Of a stretch of DNA of 64,000 nt, positions 53,089 to 62,106 are shown piece by piece; position 1 is the first letter of the stretch; each line of letters starts with the position of its first letter. Source of the DNA: Aquirhabdus sp. (GTDB taxonomy: Bacteria > Pseudomonadota > Gammaproteobacteria > Pseudomonadales > Moraxellaceae); NCBI GenBank assembly GCA_030150135.1, contig JASLGO010000049.1, forward strand, positions 23,880 to 87,879. The letters are read 5' to 3'. The notes beneath the pieces were generated by a model, which saw only the letters and a program-made list of their open reading frames with translations, had not been told where the DNA came from and did not search any database. The translations under genes were made by a program, and so were the position numbers.

Positions 53089-54252
53089 TCAATGCTCTTG
53101 CGGGGTTGGGTTTTGGTCATTCGTAGGTTGCACAGAGTTATCGACAACTACGGGCGAGCCATTTTTCAGTTTAATCTGACCACTGGTAATGATTTGCTGA
53201 CCTTCTTTAATACCACTCAAGATTGCGACCTGATCACCGCGTGTTTCACCTGTGGTGATCAACACTTGCTGAGCTTCTAAGCCATTTGCAGGCGCAGGTT
53301 GCATAACGCCTTTGGCATCTTTCTTGGCTTGTGCTTTCTGAATGACGAAGACAGTTGAACCATATGGATTAAAGGTAATCACGGTTTGCGGCAAGGTCAG
53401 GTAGCTTTCGACATGACCTGCTTCCACACTGACATTGGCAAACATGCCTGGTAAAAGCTGACGTTCTGGATTGGCAATCGTGGCTTCCACTTGTACGTTG
53501 CGTGAAGTTGGATCAATTTTTGGATTGATCGCGGTCACTGTGCCGTGGAAAACTTTATTCGGGAAGGCATCACTGGTGAGGTTAACTTTCTGTCCTGTTG
53601 CGACTTGACCCAGTTGACGCTGAGGCAAGTAGAAATCCACATGGATTGGGTCAATCGTTTGTAAGGTGACGATTTTGTCGCCTGGGTTGAGGTATTGACC
53701 CGCATTAATCGAACTAATACCTAAGCGACCTGAAAATGGTGCACGGATGGTTTTTTTAGCGACAATGGCTGCCTGCTGCTCGACCAGAGCAGTTTTGTTT
53801 TTCAGATCGGCTTTGTCATTATCTAATTGTGCTTGGCTGATCGCTTGTACCGCAAACTGTGCTTGATCGCGTTTGAGTACAGTTGTTGCTAGATCAACGG
53901 CAGTTTGCAAGGCTTTGAGTTGGGCAATGTCGGAATCGGCATTTAACTGAACCAAGATACTGCCAGCTTCTACGTCATCGCCAGACTTAAACTTGACTTC
54001 ACGGACAAGCCCCGAGATTTCGCTGCTGAGATCGACGCCATGCACAGCCAATAAAGTACCGACTGAGTTTAATTGAGGCTGCCAGCTGGCTTTTTGTGCC
54101 GTGATGGCTGTGACAACTGACGGAGTTGGTTTAGGCATGCTTGCCATCATTTTTTTGATGTGTAGCGCAAAACCACCAGCCAATAGAACAACGAGCAGTA
54201 CGACACAGCCCAGCATAATTAGCATTCGTTTAGTCATAGCTTTCTTAGTCAT
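53089..54252 (-). CDS. RND periplasmic adaptor (membrane fusion protein)
   Basis: The 387-residue protein has an N-terminal anchor helix (residues 10-30), lipoyl half-motifs around LSSEISGLVREVKFKSGDDVEAGSILVQ and TIRAPFSGRLGISSINAGQYLNPGD, a short helical hairpin between them, and the beta-barrel/MP domain. It connects the RND permease (9 bp downstream) with the outer-membrane factor. GAGAG precedes the ATG at 54252; Met codons at 54267 (upstream) and 54237 (downstream) are alternatives. Confidence 0.92.
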   Translation of the reverse strand: MTKKAMTKRMLIMLGCVVLLVVLLAGGFALHIKKMMASMPKPTPSVVTAITAQKASWQPQLNSVGTLLAVHGVDLSSEISGLVREVKFKSGDDVEAGSILVQLNADSDIAQLKALQTAVDLATTVLKRDQAQFAVQAISQAQLDNDKADLKNKTALVEQQAAIVAKKTIRAPFSGRLGISSINAGQYLNPGDKIVTLQTIDPIHVDFYLPQRQLGQVATGQKVNLTSDAFPNKVFHGTVTAINPKIDPTSRNVQVEATIANPERQLLPGMFANVSVEAGHVESYLTLPQTVITFNPYGSTVFVIQKAQAKKDAKGVMQPAPANGLEAQQVLITTGETRGDQVAILSGIKEGQQIITSGQIKLKNGSPVVVDNSVQPTNDQNPTPQEH

Positions 54253-54336
54253 ATAGTTTTCTCTCAAACATCCAGTTTCGATATGAGGCCATGCATGACA
54301 TTGTGATCAATGCAGTCTCTTAAATTCATCTATTAG

Positions 54337-55896
54337 TTAATGATTACTCGCTGTGTCTTTAGGCGTAGACTGAGTCCACCAACCACCGCCTAATGCTTGG
54401 AATAGCGCAGCAGTATCTGTATAGCGAGCTGCTTGCGCCTGTACTAAATTGATGTGTGCTTGTTGATAAGTTCGCTGGGCATCCAGTAACGTCAAATAGC
54501 TAATCGCACCAATGTTGTATTGTTGGGTTGCCAAGTCCAATGATGTTTTTGCGAGTGATTCAGCATTGGCTTGGGCTTGTAATGTCACGGCATCAGAATC
54601 TATTGCCCGCAAGCTATCAGCAACGTTCTGGAATGCGGTGAGAACAGTTGAGCGATAGTTTGCATTGGCTTGGTCATACGCAGCGATTGCTGCGCGACGT
54701 TTAGCTGTCAGGGCTCCGCCATTAAAAATCGGTTGGGTGAGACCTGCACCAATGTTCCAAAGCGTACTGCTCGCACTGAGGCCACCCGATTGAACACGGC
54801 TTGCGCCATAGCTACCTGTCAGATTGATTTGTGGATATAAGTTTGCTGTCGCAACACCGACCTGAGCACTTGCTTGATGTAAGAGTGCTTCACTTGCACG
54901 AATATCTGGTCGCTGACTGACTAACGATGAGGGCAATGAAACAGGCAGCTCTTGCGGGAGTTCAAGAGAATCTAAGTCAAACTCTGGGAGACCAGCTTCG
55001 CTTGGCAACTTGCCGACATAAACTGCGAGTTGATTGCGAGTCAACTCTAATGCTTTTTCAAGTGGTGCAATCAGTGCTTGTGTTTGTGCGAGCTGCGTGC
55101 TTTGGGTAAGCTGAACTGAGCGAGCAACCCCCCCTAAGGCGAGTTGTTTGTTGATGACGTCGAGTTGCTTCTGTTGTGAATTCAGGACTTCGCGTGTGGC
55201 TTTGAGTTGTGCGCGGAGTGCAGCTTCAGTGATGGCGGTGGTCACCACATTTGCCACTAAAGTCTGATAAGCCGCTTCAACTTGAAAACGCTCATAATCA
55301 ACACCAGCCATTAAACCTTCGAGTTGTCGTTTATTGCCACCAAAAAGATCTAAGTTATAAGATACATTGACCGATGCGTTATATAAGTTAAATGTGCTGG
55401 GTGTCGTGCCATAAAGTTGTGCACGTTCGCGATTTGCACCAAGTTGGCCAGCAACGGTTGGATATTTCAGCGAACCCGATTCTGCATTGTAATTCTCTTG
55501 TGCTTGACGTAACGAGGCTTCCGCAGCGGCTAAAGATGGGTTGTGCTCTAGGGCGCTTCGAATCAGTTGATCAAGCTGTGCAGAATGGAATAGCGTCCAC
55601 CATTGTTGAGGAAGCGCTTGTCCATAATTGGTATGTTGGGCAATCCCTGTATGACCTGCATCTTTGGTTTCTACCGTCGTTGTCGGTAGTGCTGTTGCAG
55701 TGTAGCGATCATTTGATAATTGTGGTGCGGCTGGAGATTTGAAATCTGGGCCGACCACGCAACCGCCGAGCACTAAGCTAATTGCAATTGACAGGCTGGT
55801 TTGCATCGAGAATTTAGGCAAATATGCCGAAATACTTGAATGCAAAGCCTGTTTTGTTCTTGCTTGGCCTATAGAGGCTTGATGTAAGTGCACCAT
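54337..55896 (-). CDS. NodT-type outer-membrane efflux lipoprotein
   Basis: The 519-residue channel protein has a lipoprotein signal ending in VLGGC at about residue 46 and two OEP repeats (WWTLFHSAQLDQLIRSALEHNPSLAAAEASLRQAQ in the first). The start at 55896 is chosen because GAGGA lies just upstream, although this gives an unusually long segment before the hydrophobic core; the Met at 55806 would give a typical 16-residue signal but has no ribosome-binding site. It is first of the three RND genes. Confidence 0.9.
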   Translation of the reverse strand: MVHLHQASIGQARTKQALHSSISAYLPKFSMQTSLSIAISLVLGGCVVGPDFKSPAAPQLSNDRYTATALPTTTVETKDAGHTGIAQHTNYGQALPQQWWTLFHSAQLDQLIRSALEHNPSLAAAEASLRQAQENYNAESGSLKYPTVAGQLGANRERAQLYGTTPSTFNLYNASVNVSYNLDLFGGNKRQLEGLMAGVDYERFQVEAAYQTLVANVVTTAITEAALRAQLKATREVLNSQQKQLDVINKQLALGGVARSVQLTQSTQLAQTQALIAPLEKALELTRNQLAVYVGKLPSEAGLPEFDLDSLELPQELPVSLPSSLVSQRPDIRASEALLHQASAQVGVATANLYPQINLTGSYGASRVQSGGLSASSTLWNIGAGLTQPIFNGGALTAKRRAAIAAYDQANANYRSTVLTAFQNVADSLRAIDSDAVTLQAQANAESLAKTSLDLATQQYNIGAISYLTLLDAQRTYQQAHINLVQAQAARYTDTAALFQALGGGWWTQSTPKDTASNH

Positions 55897-56403
55897 GTGT
55901 TCCTCAATAAAATAACCTGTGGCTAGTCAAACGATTGAGCAAACGGCGATCTGTTTTGAGACCTGATTTGCTAAGTTTGGCTAACACGCTTTCCTTATCC
56001 TTAGTCGCATGTCATGAATCGCGCCATAAAAATGCAGGCGAATGTTTCGTTGCAAGCTTTGACATTCATTCGTGTGAAAGATTCATGATTCTTGAGAGTG
56101 TCCATCCGATCTTTTTAGCATCGTCATCGCGACATGAACATTGTAGTAAATGAACGTTTGTCTCCCATTCTTATTGATCCGAATGCCATCAACAAGATTT
56201 TGATTAATGTCGCACAAATTCAAAAAATAAAACAAAATAACAATGTACGCATTTTGTTCACAAACAAAACTCTTGCGTTTACTAAGTGTATACCAGTCAG
56301 TACAAATAAAATATATTAGCCAGTATGAAAAAATGAAAAATTCATATTCTGCGCTCTGTGGTTTAATGATTTTAAAAGTCCATTCGCTGACATAAAAGGA
56401 AAC
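55897..56403. other. Divergent intergenic region between the RND operon and a metallophosphoesterase
   Basis: This 507-bp stretch carries promoters for both sides. It is AT-rich from 56160 to 56330. Short open frames here (for example 56134-56319) have no ribosome-binding site or recognisable product. No clear operator, terminator or RNA gene was found. Confidence 0.5.
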
Positions 56404-57573
56404 ATGATGCTTGTTAGAATCCTGATCGCAATTGGGCTGCTCGCACTGCTCAATAGTTATGCCGCATCTCGAATCATTGCGCGTTGGCCTTGGGCTGAAC
56501 ACCATGTCATCGTGATTTGCTTGCTGTTTTTTGGATTCTTTCTATTGCAGCTTGTGGGACCTTTTGGCGATATCATTCTTTTTCCGCGATTAAAAAAAGA
56601 ATATGACGCAGACTTACTTGTGTTTGTTTTGGATTGGCTGTCTTATGCCGCTTTTGGTGTCATGTCGGTTTTGGTGTTTTACTGTTTATTAACTGATATT
56701 GGCAGCATGGTCTGGAAGTGGATTGCGATGCCATCTGATCCGATTGATTTTGATCGTCGAGTTCTTTTGGGTTTGGGTACGGCGACAGTCATTACGACGA
56801 TCTTCGGGATTCGACAGGCAAATGCTGGCCCAGCGGTGAGAAAAGTTGATGTTCCGCTGCGTGATCTTCCTCAAAGTTTTGATGGCTTTAAAATTGTTCA
56901 GATTTCGGATTTGCATGTTGGACCAACGATTGGCATTGAATACACGCAAAATGTGGTCAATATCGCCAAATCGCTGAATGCAGATTTAATTGCACTGACA
57001 GGCGATTTTATCGACGGCACGGTTGAAGATTTGATTGATGATTTAGCACCGATTGCCCAGTTAAGTGCGCCACATGGCATGTTCTTTGTGACGGGCAATC
57101 ATGAGTATTACTGGAATGCGCCTGCATGGATGGCGGAGTTTACGCGGTTAGGGGCAAAGGTTTTGGTCAATGAACATCATGTGATTCAGCGTGATCGTGA
57201 TGCCATCATTGTGGCGGGAGTGACGGATTATTCAACGCGGGGACGCGGGGGAGCGCATGCCTCTGATCCGAAGAAAGCATTGGAAGGTGCGCCAGCAGGA
57301 TTAACCAACATATTGTTAGCGCATCAACCTGCAAGTTATGAAATGGCACATGAAGCTGGATTCCATTTGCAACTTTCGGGGCATACGCATGCAGGACAGT
57401 ATTTTCCTTTTAGTCTCATGATTCGATTTTTTCAGAAATTCTATAAAGGTTTGAATCGACATGAAGGGATGTGGGTATATGTCAATAGCGGTACAGGCTA
57501 TTGGGGGCCGCCTTTACGAACAGGTGTTCCTTCTGAGATTACATTGATCACATTACGAACAGAAAATGTTTAA
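56404..57573 (+). CDS. Membrane-anchored metallophosphoesterase (YkuE/YaeI-like)
   Basis: The 389-residue protein has N-terminal membrane helices (about residues 1-20, 30-50, 70-95 and one near 118-138) and a calcineurin-like phosphoesterase domain from about residue 150: VQISDLHVGP (Asp and His ligands), ALTGDFIDG, FVTGNHEYY, LLAHQP and LSGHTHAGQ. All five metal-binding motifs are complete. YkuE/LpxH-like enzymes act on lipid or cell-wall-linked phosphodiesters; the substrate here is unknown. AAAAGG precedes the first ATG. Confidence 0.9.
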   Translation: MMLVRILIAIGLLALLNSYAASRIIARWPWAEHHVIVICLLFFGFFLLQLVGPFGDIILFPRLKKEYDADLLVFVLDWLSYAAFGVMSVLVFYCLLTDIGSMVWKWIAMPSDPIDFDRRVLLGLGTATVITTIFGIRQANAGPAVRKVDVPLRDLPQSFDGFKIVQISDLHVGPTIGIEYTQNVVNIAKSLNADLIALTGDFIDGTVEDLIDDLAPIAQLSAPHGMFFVTGNHEYYWNAPAWMAEFTRLGAKVLVNEHHVIQRDRDAIIVAGVTDYSTRGRGGAHASDPKKALEGAPAGLTNILLAHQPASYEMAHEAGFHLQLSGHTHAGQYFPFSLMIRFFQKFYKGLNRHEGMWVYVNSGTGYWGPPLRTGVPSEITLITLRTENV

Positions 57574-57660
57574 ATAGAGGGAGTTATTGGCTATTTTTTG
57601 CTTTAAAAGTTGCTCCTAAGTTTATTCTAAGTATTTAATAAATAATAATTTATTTTTAAC

Positions 57661-57721
57661 ATGTAATCGAATTGTAATTAAAATTATATGAAACTGTAAT
57701 CCTCTGTCTGTAGTTTGTCGG
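57661..57721 (+). promoter_or_regulatory. Pho-box-like repeat ladder upstream of the TonB receptor
   Basis: ATGTAAT (57661), TTGTAAT (57672), ATTATAT (57683, degenerate), CTGTAAT (57694), CTGTCTG (57704) and TTGTCGG (57715) are spaced at 11, 11, 11, 10 and 11 bp. PhoB binds direct heptamers of the CTGTCAT/CTGTAAT type at 11-bp period. The last unit is 45 bp before the start codon. Confidence 0.6.
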
Positions 57722-57765
57722 TCTTCAAGGCGATATCTTCATCCTCCAGACAGAAGGTTACATTA

Positions 57766-60147
57766 ATGAGTGCTTCAAACACATTTAAAGAAGTTCGGAA
57801 CGAACATCGGGGTACGACACAAGGTTTTAAATTATCCGTTTTGGCATGCTGTGTCAGTGCGGCGATTAGTGGCAGTGCATTTGCGGATGATGTAATTGAT
57901 CTGGGTACGGTCAGTGCATCGCGGACTACAACACCAGCAGCGCCAGAACAACCACAAACTCGCCTCAAGCAAGTTGATCCTCTGAAAGACCTTCCAGCTG
58001 CAGCACAAGCTGCAATGTCGCAAGGTTCTTTACAGGCAAGTTCTGCACAATCATATGTGGGCGATAAATTTATTAAAAATTTGCTCACACCAAGTGCTGA
58101 TTTTAGCCAAGTCATTGCGATGACCCCAGGAACATTTAGTTTTAGTCCAAATGGCCCAAGCCTCGGTCAATCCAGTACTTATTTCCGTGGTTTCTCAGAC
58201 GGCAACTACAGTATGACTTATGATGGTATCCCGTTTCAGGATACCAACTCACCAACGCATCACTCTTGGGCGTTTTTTCCAGCACAGATTATTGGCGGTA
58301 CGGTTGTAGATCGTAGTCCTGGTACAGCATCAACTATTGGGCCTGCAAACTTTGGCGGTTCGATTAATCTCTTATCACCTGTAATGACAGCGAATCCAAG
58401 CGGTAGTGTGACTGCGTCTTATGGGACTTGGGATACCCGTTTGTTTGCAGCACAAGTGGATACAGGTAATTTTGGACCAGATGGCTCATCTAATCTCATG
58501 ATCAATGCTAACCAGATGAACTCTGATGGCTATCAAAGATTGAATGATCAACAACGTCAGAATCTAACTGTAAAATATCAGTATGCATTGACTGATAAAA
58601 CTATTTTGACGCTGTTCGGCACAACTGAAGAAGTCAAAGCAAACACTGCAAATGGTTCACCGACGCGTGCTCAGATTGCTCAATACGGCAAAAATTATTA
58701 TCTCGTCGATGATCCAACACAGCCGAATTATCAAGGTTACAACTTCTATCGCGTTCATACAGATTTTGAATACTTAGGGCTAGTCTCTGATCTGGGCGGT
58801 GGTTGGAAGTTAGATAACAAGTTGTATGACTATGATTATCACAACTACCAATACTACGACAGTGCTTTGCCTGCTATTCCAGCGACAAACAATCCAAGTT
58901 TGATTGGTGCAACCAGCGCGATTGACAAGCTGAATGCTTATCATACCTTTGGTGATATTTTACGCATTAGCCAAGACTCAAAATTAGGTACGCTGCGTTT
59001 AGGTCTATGGGCTGAACAGGCGGATACTAACCGTCATCAGATTCCATCAAATCCTGTGACACAAGTGGATACCTACCCATCGAAGTTTGATCAGGCATTT
59101 ATCACGAAGACTCTACAGCCATATTTAGAGTATCAATTTGATGTGACTGATGCGCTGCAAATCACACCTGGTGTGAAGTATGCGCACTACGATCAATCAT
59201 TCACTCAGTATCCAAGTAAGCTGACTTATCCTGCGACGACAGCAAAATGTACAGCAACGGGTAGGACGGTGAAGATTGCAGCTGGCAACATGTTTAATCC
59301 AGCGACTTGCCAATCCGTACCAGGCGTAGCAGTTGACTCTGCGGCAACATATAGCGATTGGCAGCCTTCGATTGACGTGCATTACATGCTGCAAAAAGAT
59401 TGGGCAATCTATGCACAGTATGCTTATGGCGACGTGATTCCGTTGTCGAGCGTCTATGACGTCTCTGTCAAGAATGGCGCGCAATTGGTGACTAATCCAA
59501 AACCTACTTTGAGCAAAACTGCGCAAATTGGTTCGGTGTGGAAATCTGATCGCTTCACATTCGATGTCGATGCTTATCACATCAATTTTGATAATGCATA
59601 CACTTCGTCAGTTGATCCAACAACCGGTGAGACAAACTACTATTCAGCGGGTACTTCAACTGCTCAAGGTGTTGAAGCAGAAAGTAATATCCTGTTTGAT
59701 GGTGGTATTAGTCTCTATCTAAACGCAACTTACGGTACAAACAAGTACAACAGTGGTTCGATCAAAGGTCAAACCGCTGCAAACTCACCAACCAATACAG
59801 AAGCGATTGGCTTGAACTACGCAAAAGATCGCTGGAATGTGGGCGTCTTGAGTAAGTGGATTGGTTCGCAGTGGAATGCAAATGGCAATGTGCCTGATGC
59901 AGTTAAGATTTCAGCATTTAACATGACCAATGTTTATGTGAATTACACCATGCCTTGGGCATCTAAACCATCCATGAGCACTAAGTTCCAGTTTGCGATC
60001 AATAACTTGTTCAGTAATCAGAATGTGGTTGATGTAAGCCCTGCAAATGGCCCAACCGCAACATCAGTATTCACGCCATCAGGCAATGACCAACTGAAGT
60101 TGAACGCGCCACGTAGCTTTACTCTCACCATTACTCAAAACTTCTAA
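57766..60147 (+). CDS. TonB-dependent outer-membrane receptor
   Basis: The 793-residue receptor has a signal peptide (ending SAFA), a TonB-box-like DLGTVSAS just after it, a plug domain (about 70-195; STYFRGFSDGNYSMTYDGIPFQD and SPGTASTIGPANFGGSINL) and a beta-barrel ending in SFTLTITQNF, with the terminal Phe used for outer-membrane assembly. It has no STN signalling domain. The ligand cannot be read from the sequence; the Pho-like sites, the dedicated TonB-ExbBD genes and the phosphatase behind it suggest a phosphorylated or phosphate-linked substrate. The ATG at 57766 follows AAGG; the upstream start at 57715 falls within the Pho-like ladder and is rejected. Confidence 0.92.
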   Translation: MSASNTFKEVRNEHRGTTQGFKLSVLACCVSAAISGSAFADDVIDLGTVSASRTTTPAAPEQPQTRLKQVDPLKDLPAAAQAAMSQGSLQASSAQSYVGDKFIKNLLTPSADFSQVIAMTPGTFSFSPNGPSLGQSSTYFRGFSDGNYSMTYDGIPFQDTNSPTHHSWAFFPAQIIGGTVVDRSPGTASTIGPANFGGSINLLSPVMTANPSGSVTASYGTWDTRLFAAQVDTGNFGPDGSSNLMINANQMNSDGYQRLNDQQRQNLTVKYQYALTDKTILTLFGTTEEVKANTANGSPTRAQIAQYGKNYYLVDDPTQPNYQGYNFYRVHTDFEYLGLVSDLGGGWKLDNKLYDYDYHNYQYYDSALPAIPATNNPSLIGATSAIDKLNAYHTFGDILRISQDSKLGTLRLGLWAEQADTNRHQIPSNPVTQVDTYPSKFDQAFITKTLQPYLEYQFDVTDALQITPGVKYAHYDQSFTQYPSKLTYPATTAKCTATGRTVKIAAGNMFNPATCQSVPGVAVDSAATYSDWQPSIDVHYMLQKDWAIYAQYAYGDVIPLSSVYDVSVKNGAQLVTNPKPTLSKTAQIGSVWKSDRFTFDVDAYHINFDNAYTSSVDPTTGETNYYSAGTSTAQGVEAESNILFDGGISLYLNATYGTNKYNSGSIKGQTAANSPTNTEAIGLNYAKDRWNVGVLSKWIGSQWNANGNVPDAVKISAFNMTNVYVNYTMPWASKPSMSTKFQFAINNLFSNQNVVDVSPANGPTATSVFTPSGNDQLKLNAPRSFTLTITQNF

Positions 60148-60186
60148 GCAGTTTTTTAGATGATTAGAAGAATTAGTTAATCCATC

Positions 60187-60227
60187 ACAAAGGGAGTGGC
60201 TGAATGGCAATTCCCTTTGTTCATTTT
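60187..60227 (+). terminator. Terminator/attenuator between the receptor and exbB
   Basis: ACAAAGGGA (60187-60195) pairs with TCCCTTTGT (60212-60220) and TCATTTTT follows. The T tract is broken, so partial read-through into exbB is possible. Confidence 0.6.
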
Positions 60228-60255
60228 TATGAAGTAATTAAACAAAAGTGATCTT

Positions 60256-60948
60256 ATGAATATTTCTCATTTAATTCAGTTGGCAAATGATTCGGGCGGC
60301 ACGTTGTATGTCATGGTTATCTTATTGCTCATTGCTCTAACCGTGATTATTGAGCGTACACGTTATTTATCTTCCATGCTGCATGGTGGCGAGCAAATCA
60401 TTGAGATGCTGAAAAAGAATCAAGGGCAGGGAGAGTTAAAAGCTTTTGTAGACAAAAAGAAGAATCTGCCGCATGTCGAGTTGATCAGTGTATTGGATCA
60501 TGAGCCTGCGAATGTCAGTTCTGCGGTCTTGGGCGACCATCTAGAAGAGGCATTGATGCATCAAGTGCCAAAGCTGGATCGTTCATTGTGGGTATTAGAT
60601 ACGGTAATTACATTGGCTCCGCTCTTGGGGTTGTTCGGTACGATTGTGGGCATGTTTAATGCCTTCAATGTGATGGGTGATATTCAAAATAATACTGCAC
60701 AAGTGACTGGTGGTATTGCAGAGGCTTTGATTGCCACTGCATCAGGTTTGATGATTGCGATTATTGGCTTGGTCTTTTTCAATGGTTTGCACACTCGCGT
60801 TCGTGAAGTTTTGCATCAGTTAGAAACGATCAAGATCATGCTGGTCAATCGCCACGACCAACATCAGTGGGTCACGACAAAAAACGCTGCTGGACATGCA
60901 AATCATAGTCACGCGATCCCGTCACAACACGTTCGTGCAGGAATCTGA
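60256..60948 (+). CDS. exbB: ExbB-type proton channel subunit
   Basis: The 230-residue protein of the MotA/TolQ/ExbB family has three membrane helices (about 15-35, 115-140 and 155-180). The core motif LDTVITLAPLLGLFGTIVGMFNAF and TGGIAEALIATASGLMIAIIGLVFFN is complete. It forms, with ExbD, the inner-membrane motor that energises TonB. The stop lies one base before the exbD start, so the genes are coupled. Confidence 0.94.
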   Translation: MNISHLIQLANDSGGTLYVMVILLLIALTVIIERTRYLSSMLHGGEQIIEMLKKNQGQGELKAFVDKKKNLPHVELISVLDHEPANVSSAVLGDHLEEALMHQVPKLDRSLWVLDTVITLAPLLGLFGTIVGMFNAFNVMGDIQNNTAQVTGGIAEALIATASGLMIAIIGLVFFNGLHTRVREVLHQLETIKIMLVNRHDQHQWVTTKNAAGHANHSHAIPSQHVRAGI

Positions 60949-60949
60949 T

Positions 60950-61372
60950 ATGCGTTACCTTGAAACCAAAAAGGCGCGCATTGAGATCATTCCGATGATC
61001 GACATTATGCTGTTTTTGCTGGTGTTCTTTGCCATGATGGTCTTGAAGATGATTCCGACTTCAGGTCATGTGACGAAGTTGCCAACCAGCTCAACGGCGG
61101 TGACGATTCCGCCGATCAAACTACTGGTTGAGATTACGCCAGAGCATACGATTATGGTGGAAAACCATGTGGTCACGTTGCAGCAGCTCACCGATTTGCT
61201 GCGTCAGCGCGATAGCAAAAAAACGGTGGTGACGATTGCTGGTGATCAGAATGCTTCGCTGCAAACCGTGATGAGCGTCATTGATGCGATTAAAAAAGGC
61301 GGAGCGACGGAAGTTGCGTTGTCTGCGCGCAGCATGAACAACGAGCAAGATAGCCAGAAGACTGCGCCATGA
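60950..61372 (+). CDS. exbD: ExbD-type proton channel subunit
   Basis: The 140-residue protein has one helix (about 15-35) with the essential Asp in IPMIDIMLFLLVFF, and a periplasmic domain of ExbD/TolR fold (VTLQQLTDLLRQ, VTIAGDQNASLQTVMSVIDAIKKGGATEVALS). The ATG at 60950 follows AGGA and is preferred over an overlapping start at 60896. It overlaps tonB by ATGA. Confidence 0.94.
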   Translation: MRYLETKKARIEIIPMIDIMLFLLVFFAMMVLKMIPTSGHVTKLPTSSTAVTIPPIKLLVEITPEHTIMVENHVVTLQQLTDLLRQRDSKKTVVTIAGDQNASLQTVMSVIDAIKKGGATEVALSARSMNNEQDSQKTAP

Positions 61373-62061
61373 CCGTAGAATTTAGAAAGGAATTGAAAAA
61401 TCCAATCCAAAATCGATCATTGCAGGCGTTTGGTCTGGCGGTTCTGGTTGAGGCATTATTGTTCTTGGGTGCAATGGGATACGGCATGATGCATGTGCGG
61501 ACTGAAGGCGTTGTCGCACAAGAGGTGATTACTCTGACACCAGATGCACCACCTGAGCCTAAGCATGAGGTTGCCAAGCCGAAGCCCACACCGCCGAAGC
61601 CTAAAAAAGAAATCGAGCCGAAGCCAGTCAAGCAAAAAGTGGTTGAGCCGAAGCCAACATTGCCGCCTTTGCCGAAGCCTGCGATTGATAAAACGCCTCC
61701 GACACCTGTTGCAACGCCAACAGCAGCCACTGAGCCAGCTCCGCCACCTGTTCCACAGCCTGTGGTGAAAAGTGAAGTAGATCCACATGTGGTCAATACT
61801 TATGCTGCTAAGCTTTTAGCTGCTGTGCAGGCCGCAACACATTGCCCGAATGATGTGCAATTTACTGGACGTGTCCGAGTGGCATTCAGTCTCAAAGATA
61901 CTGATCCGCGTAATGTTCATGTGTTAAGTGGGAGCGGCGTGCCTGCGATTGATGATGCTGCACGACATGCCGTGGTGGATGCAACGATTCCTGAGCCGCC
62001 TGCGGAAATGAAAGGGACTGAGCGGAATTATCAGACATGGGTCAATTTAACGTGTCAGTAG
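61369..62061 (+). CDS. tonB: TonB energy transducer
   Basis: The 230-residue protein has an N-terminal anchor helix (about 20-40), a Pro/Lys-rich spacer (about 60-135; repeated KPKP, EPKP and PPTP units) that spans the periplasm, and a C-terminal TonB domain with GRVRVAFSLKDTDPRNVHVLSGSGVPAIDDAARHAV. It transmits motor energy to the receptor encoded upstream. Its start overlaps the exbD stop, giving a dedicated exbB-exbD-tonB unit. Confidence 0.94.
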   Translation: MTVEFRKELKNPIQNRSLQAFGLAVLVEALLFLGAMGYGMMHVRTEGVVAQEVITLTPDAPPEPKHEVAKPKPTPPKPKKEIEPKPVKQKVVEPKPTLPPLPKPAIDKTPPTPVATPTAATEPAPPPVPQPVVKSEVDPHVVNTYAAKLLAAVQAATHCPNDVQFTGRVRVAFSLKDTDPRNVHVLSGSGVPAIDDAARHAVVDATIPEPPAEMKGTERNYQTWVNLTCQ

Positions 62062-62106
62062 CGCGTTGATCAAGCAGCACTTAAATATCGTTATGAAGGA
62101 AATATT

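Noticed and set aside
56134..56319. A 61-codon open frame in the intergenic gap before the metallophosphoesterase
   Set aside because: No ribosome-binding site, no recognisable product, biased AT-rich composition and overlap with the promoter region.
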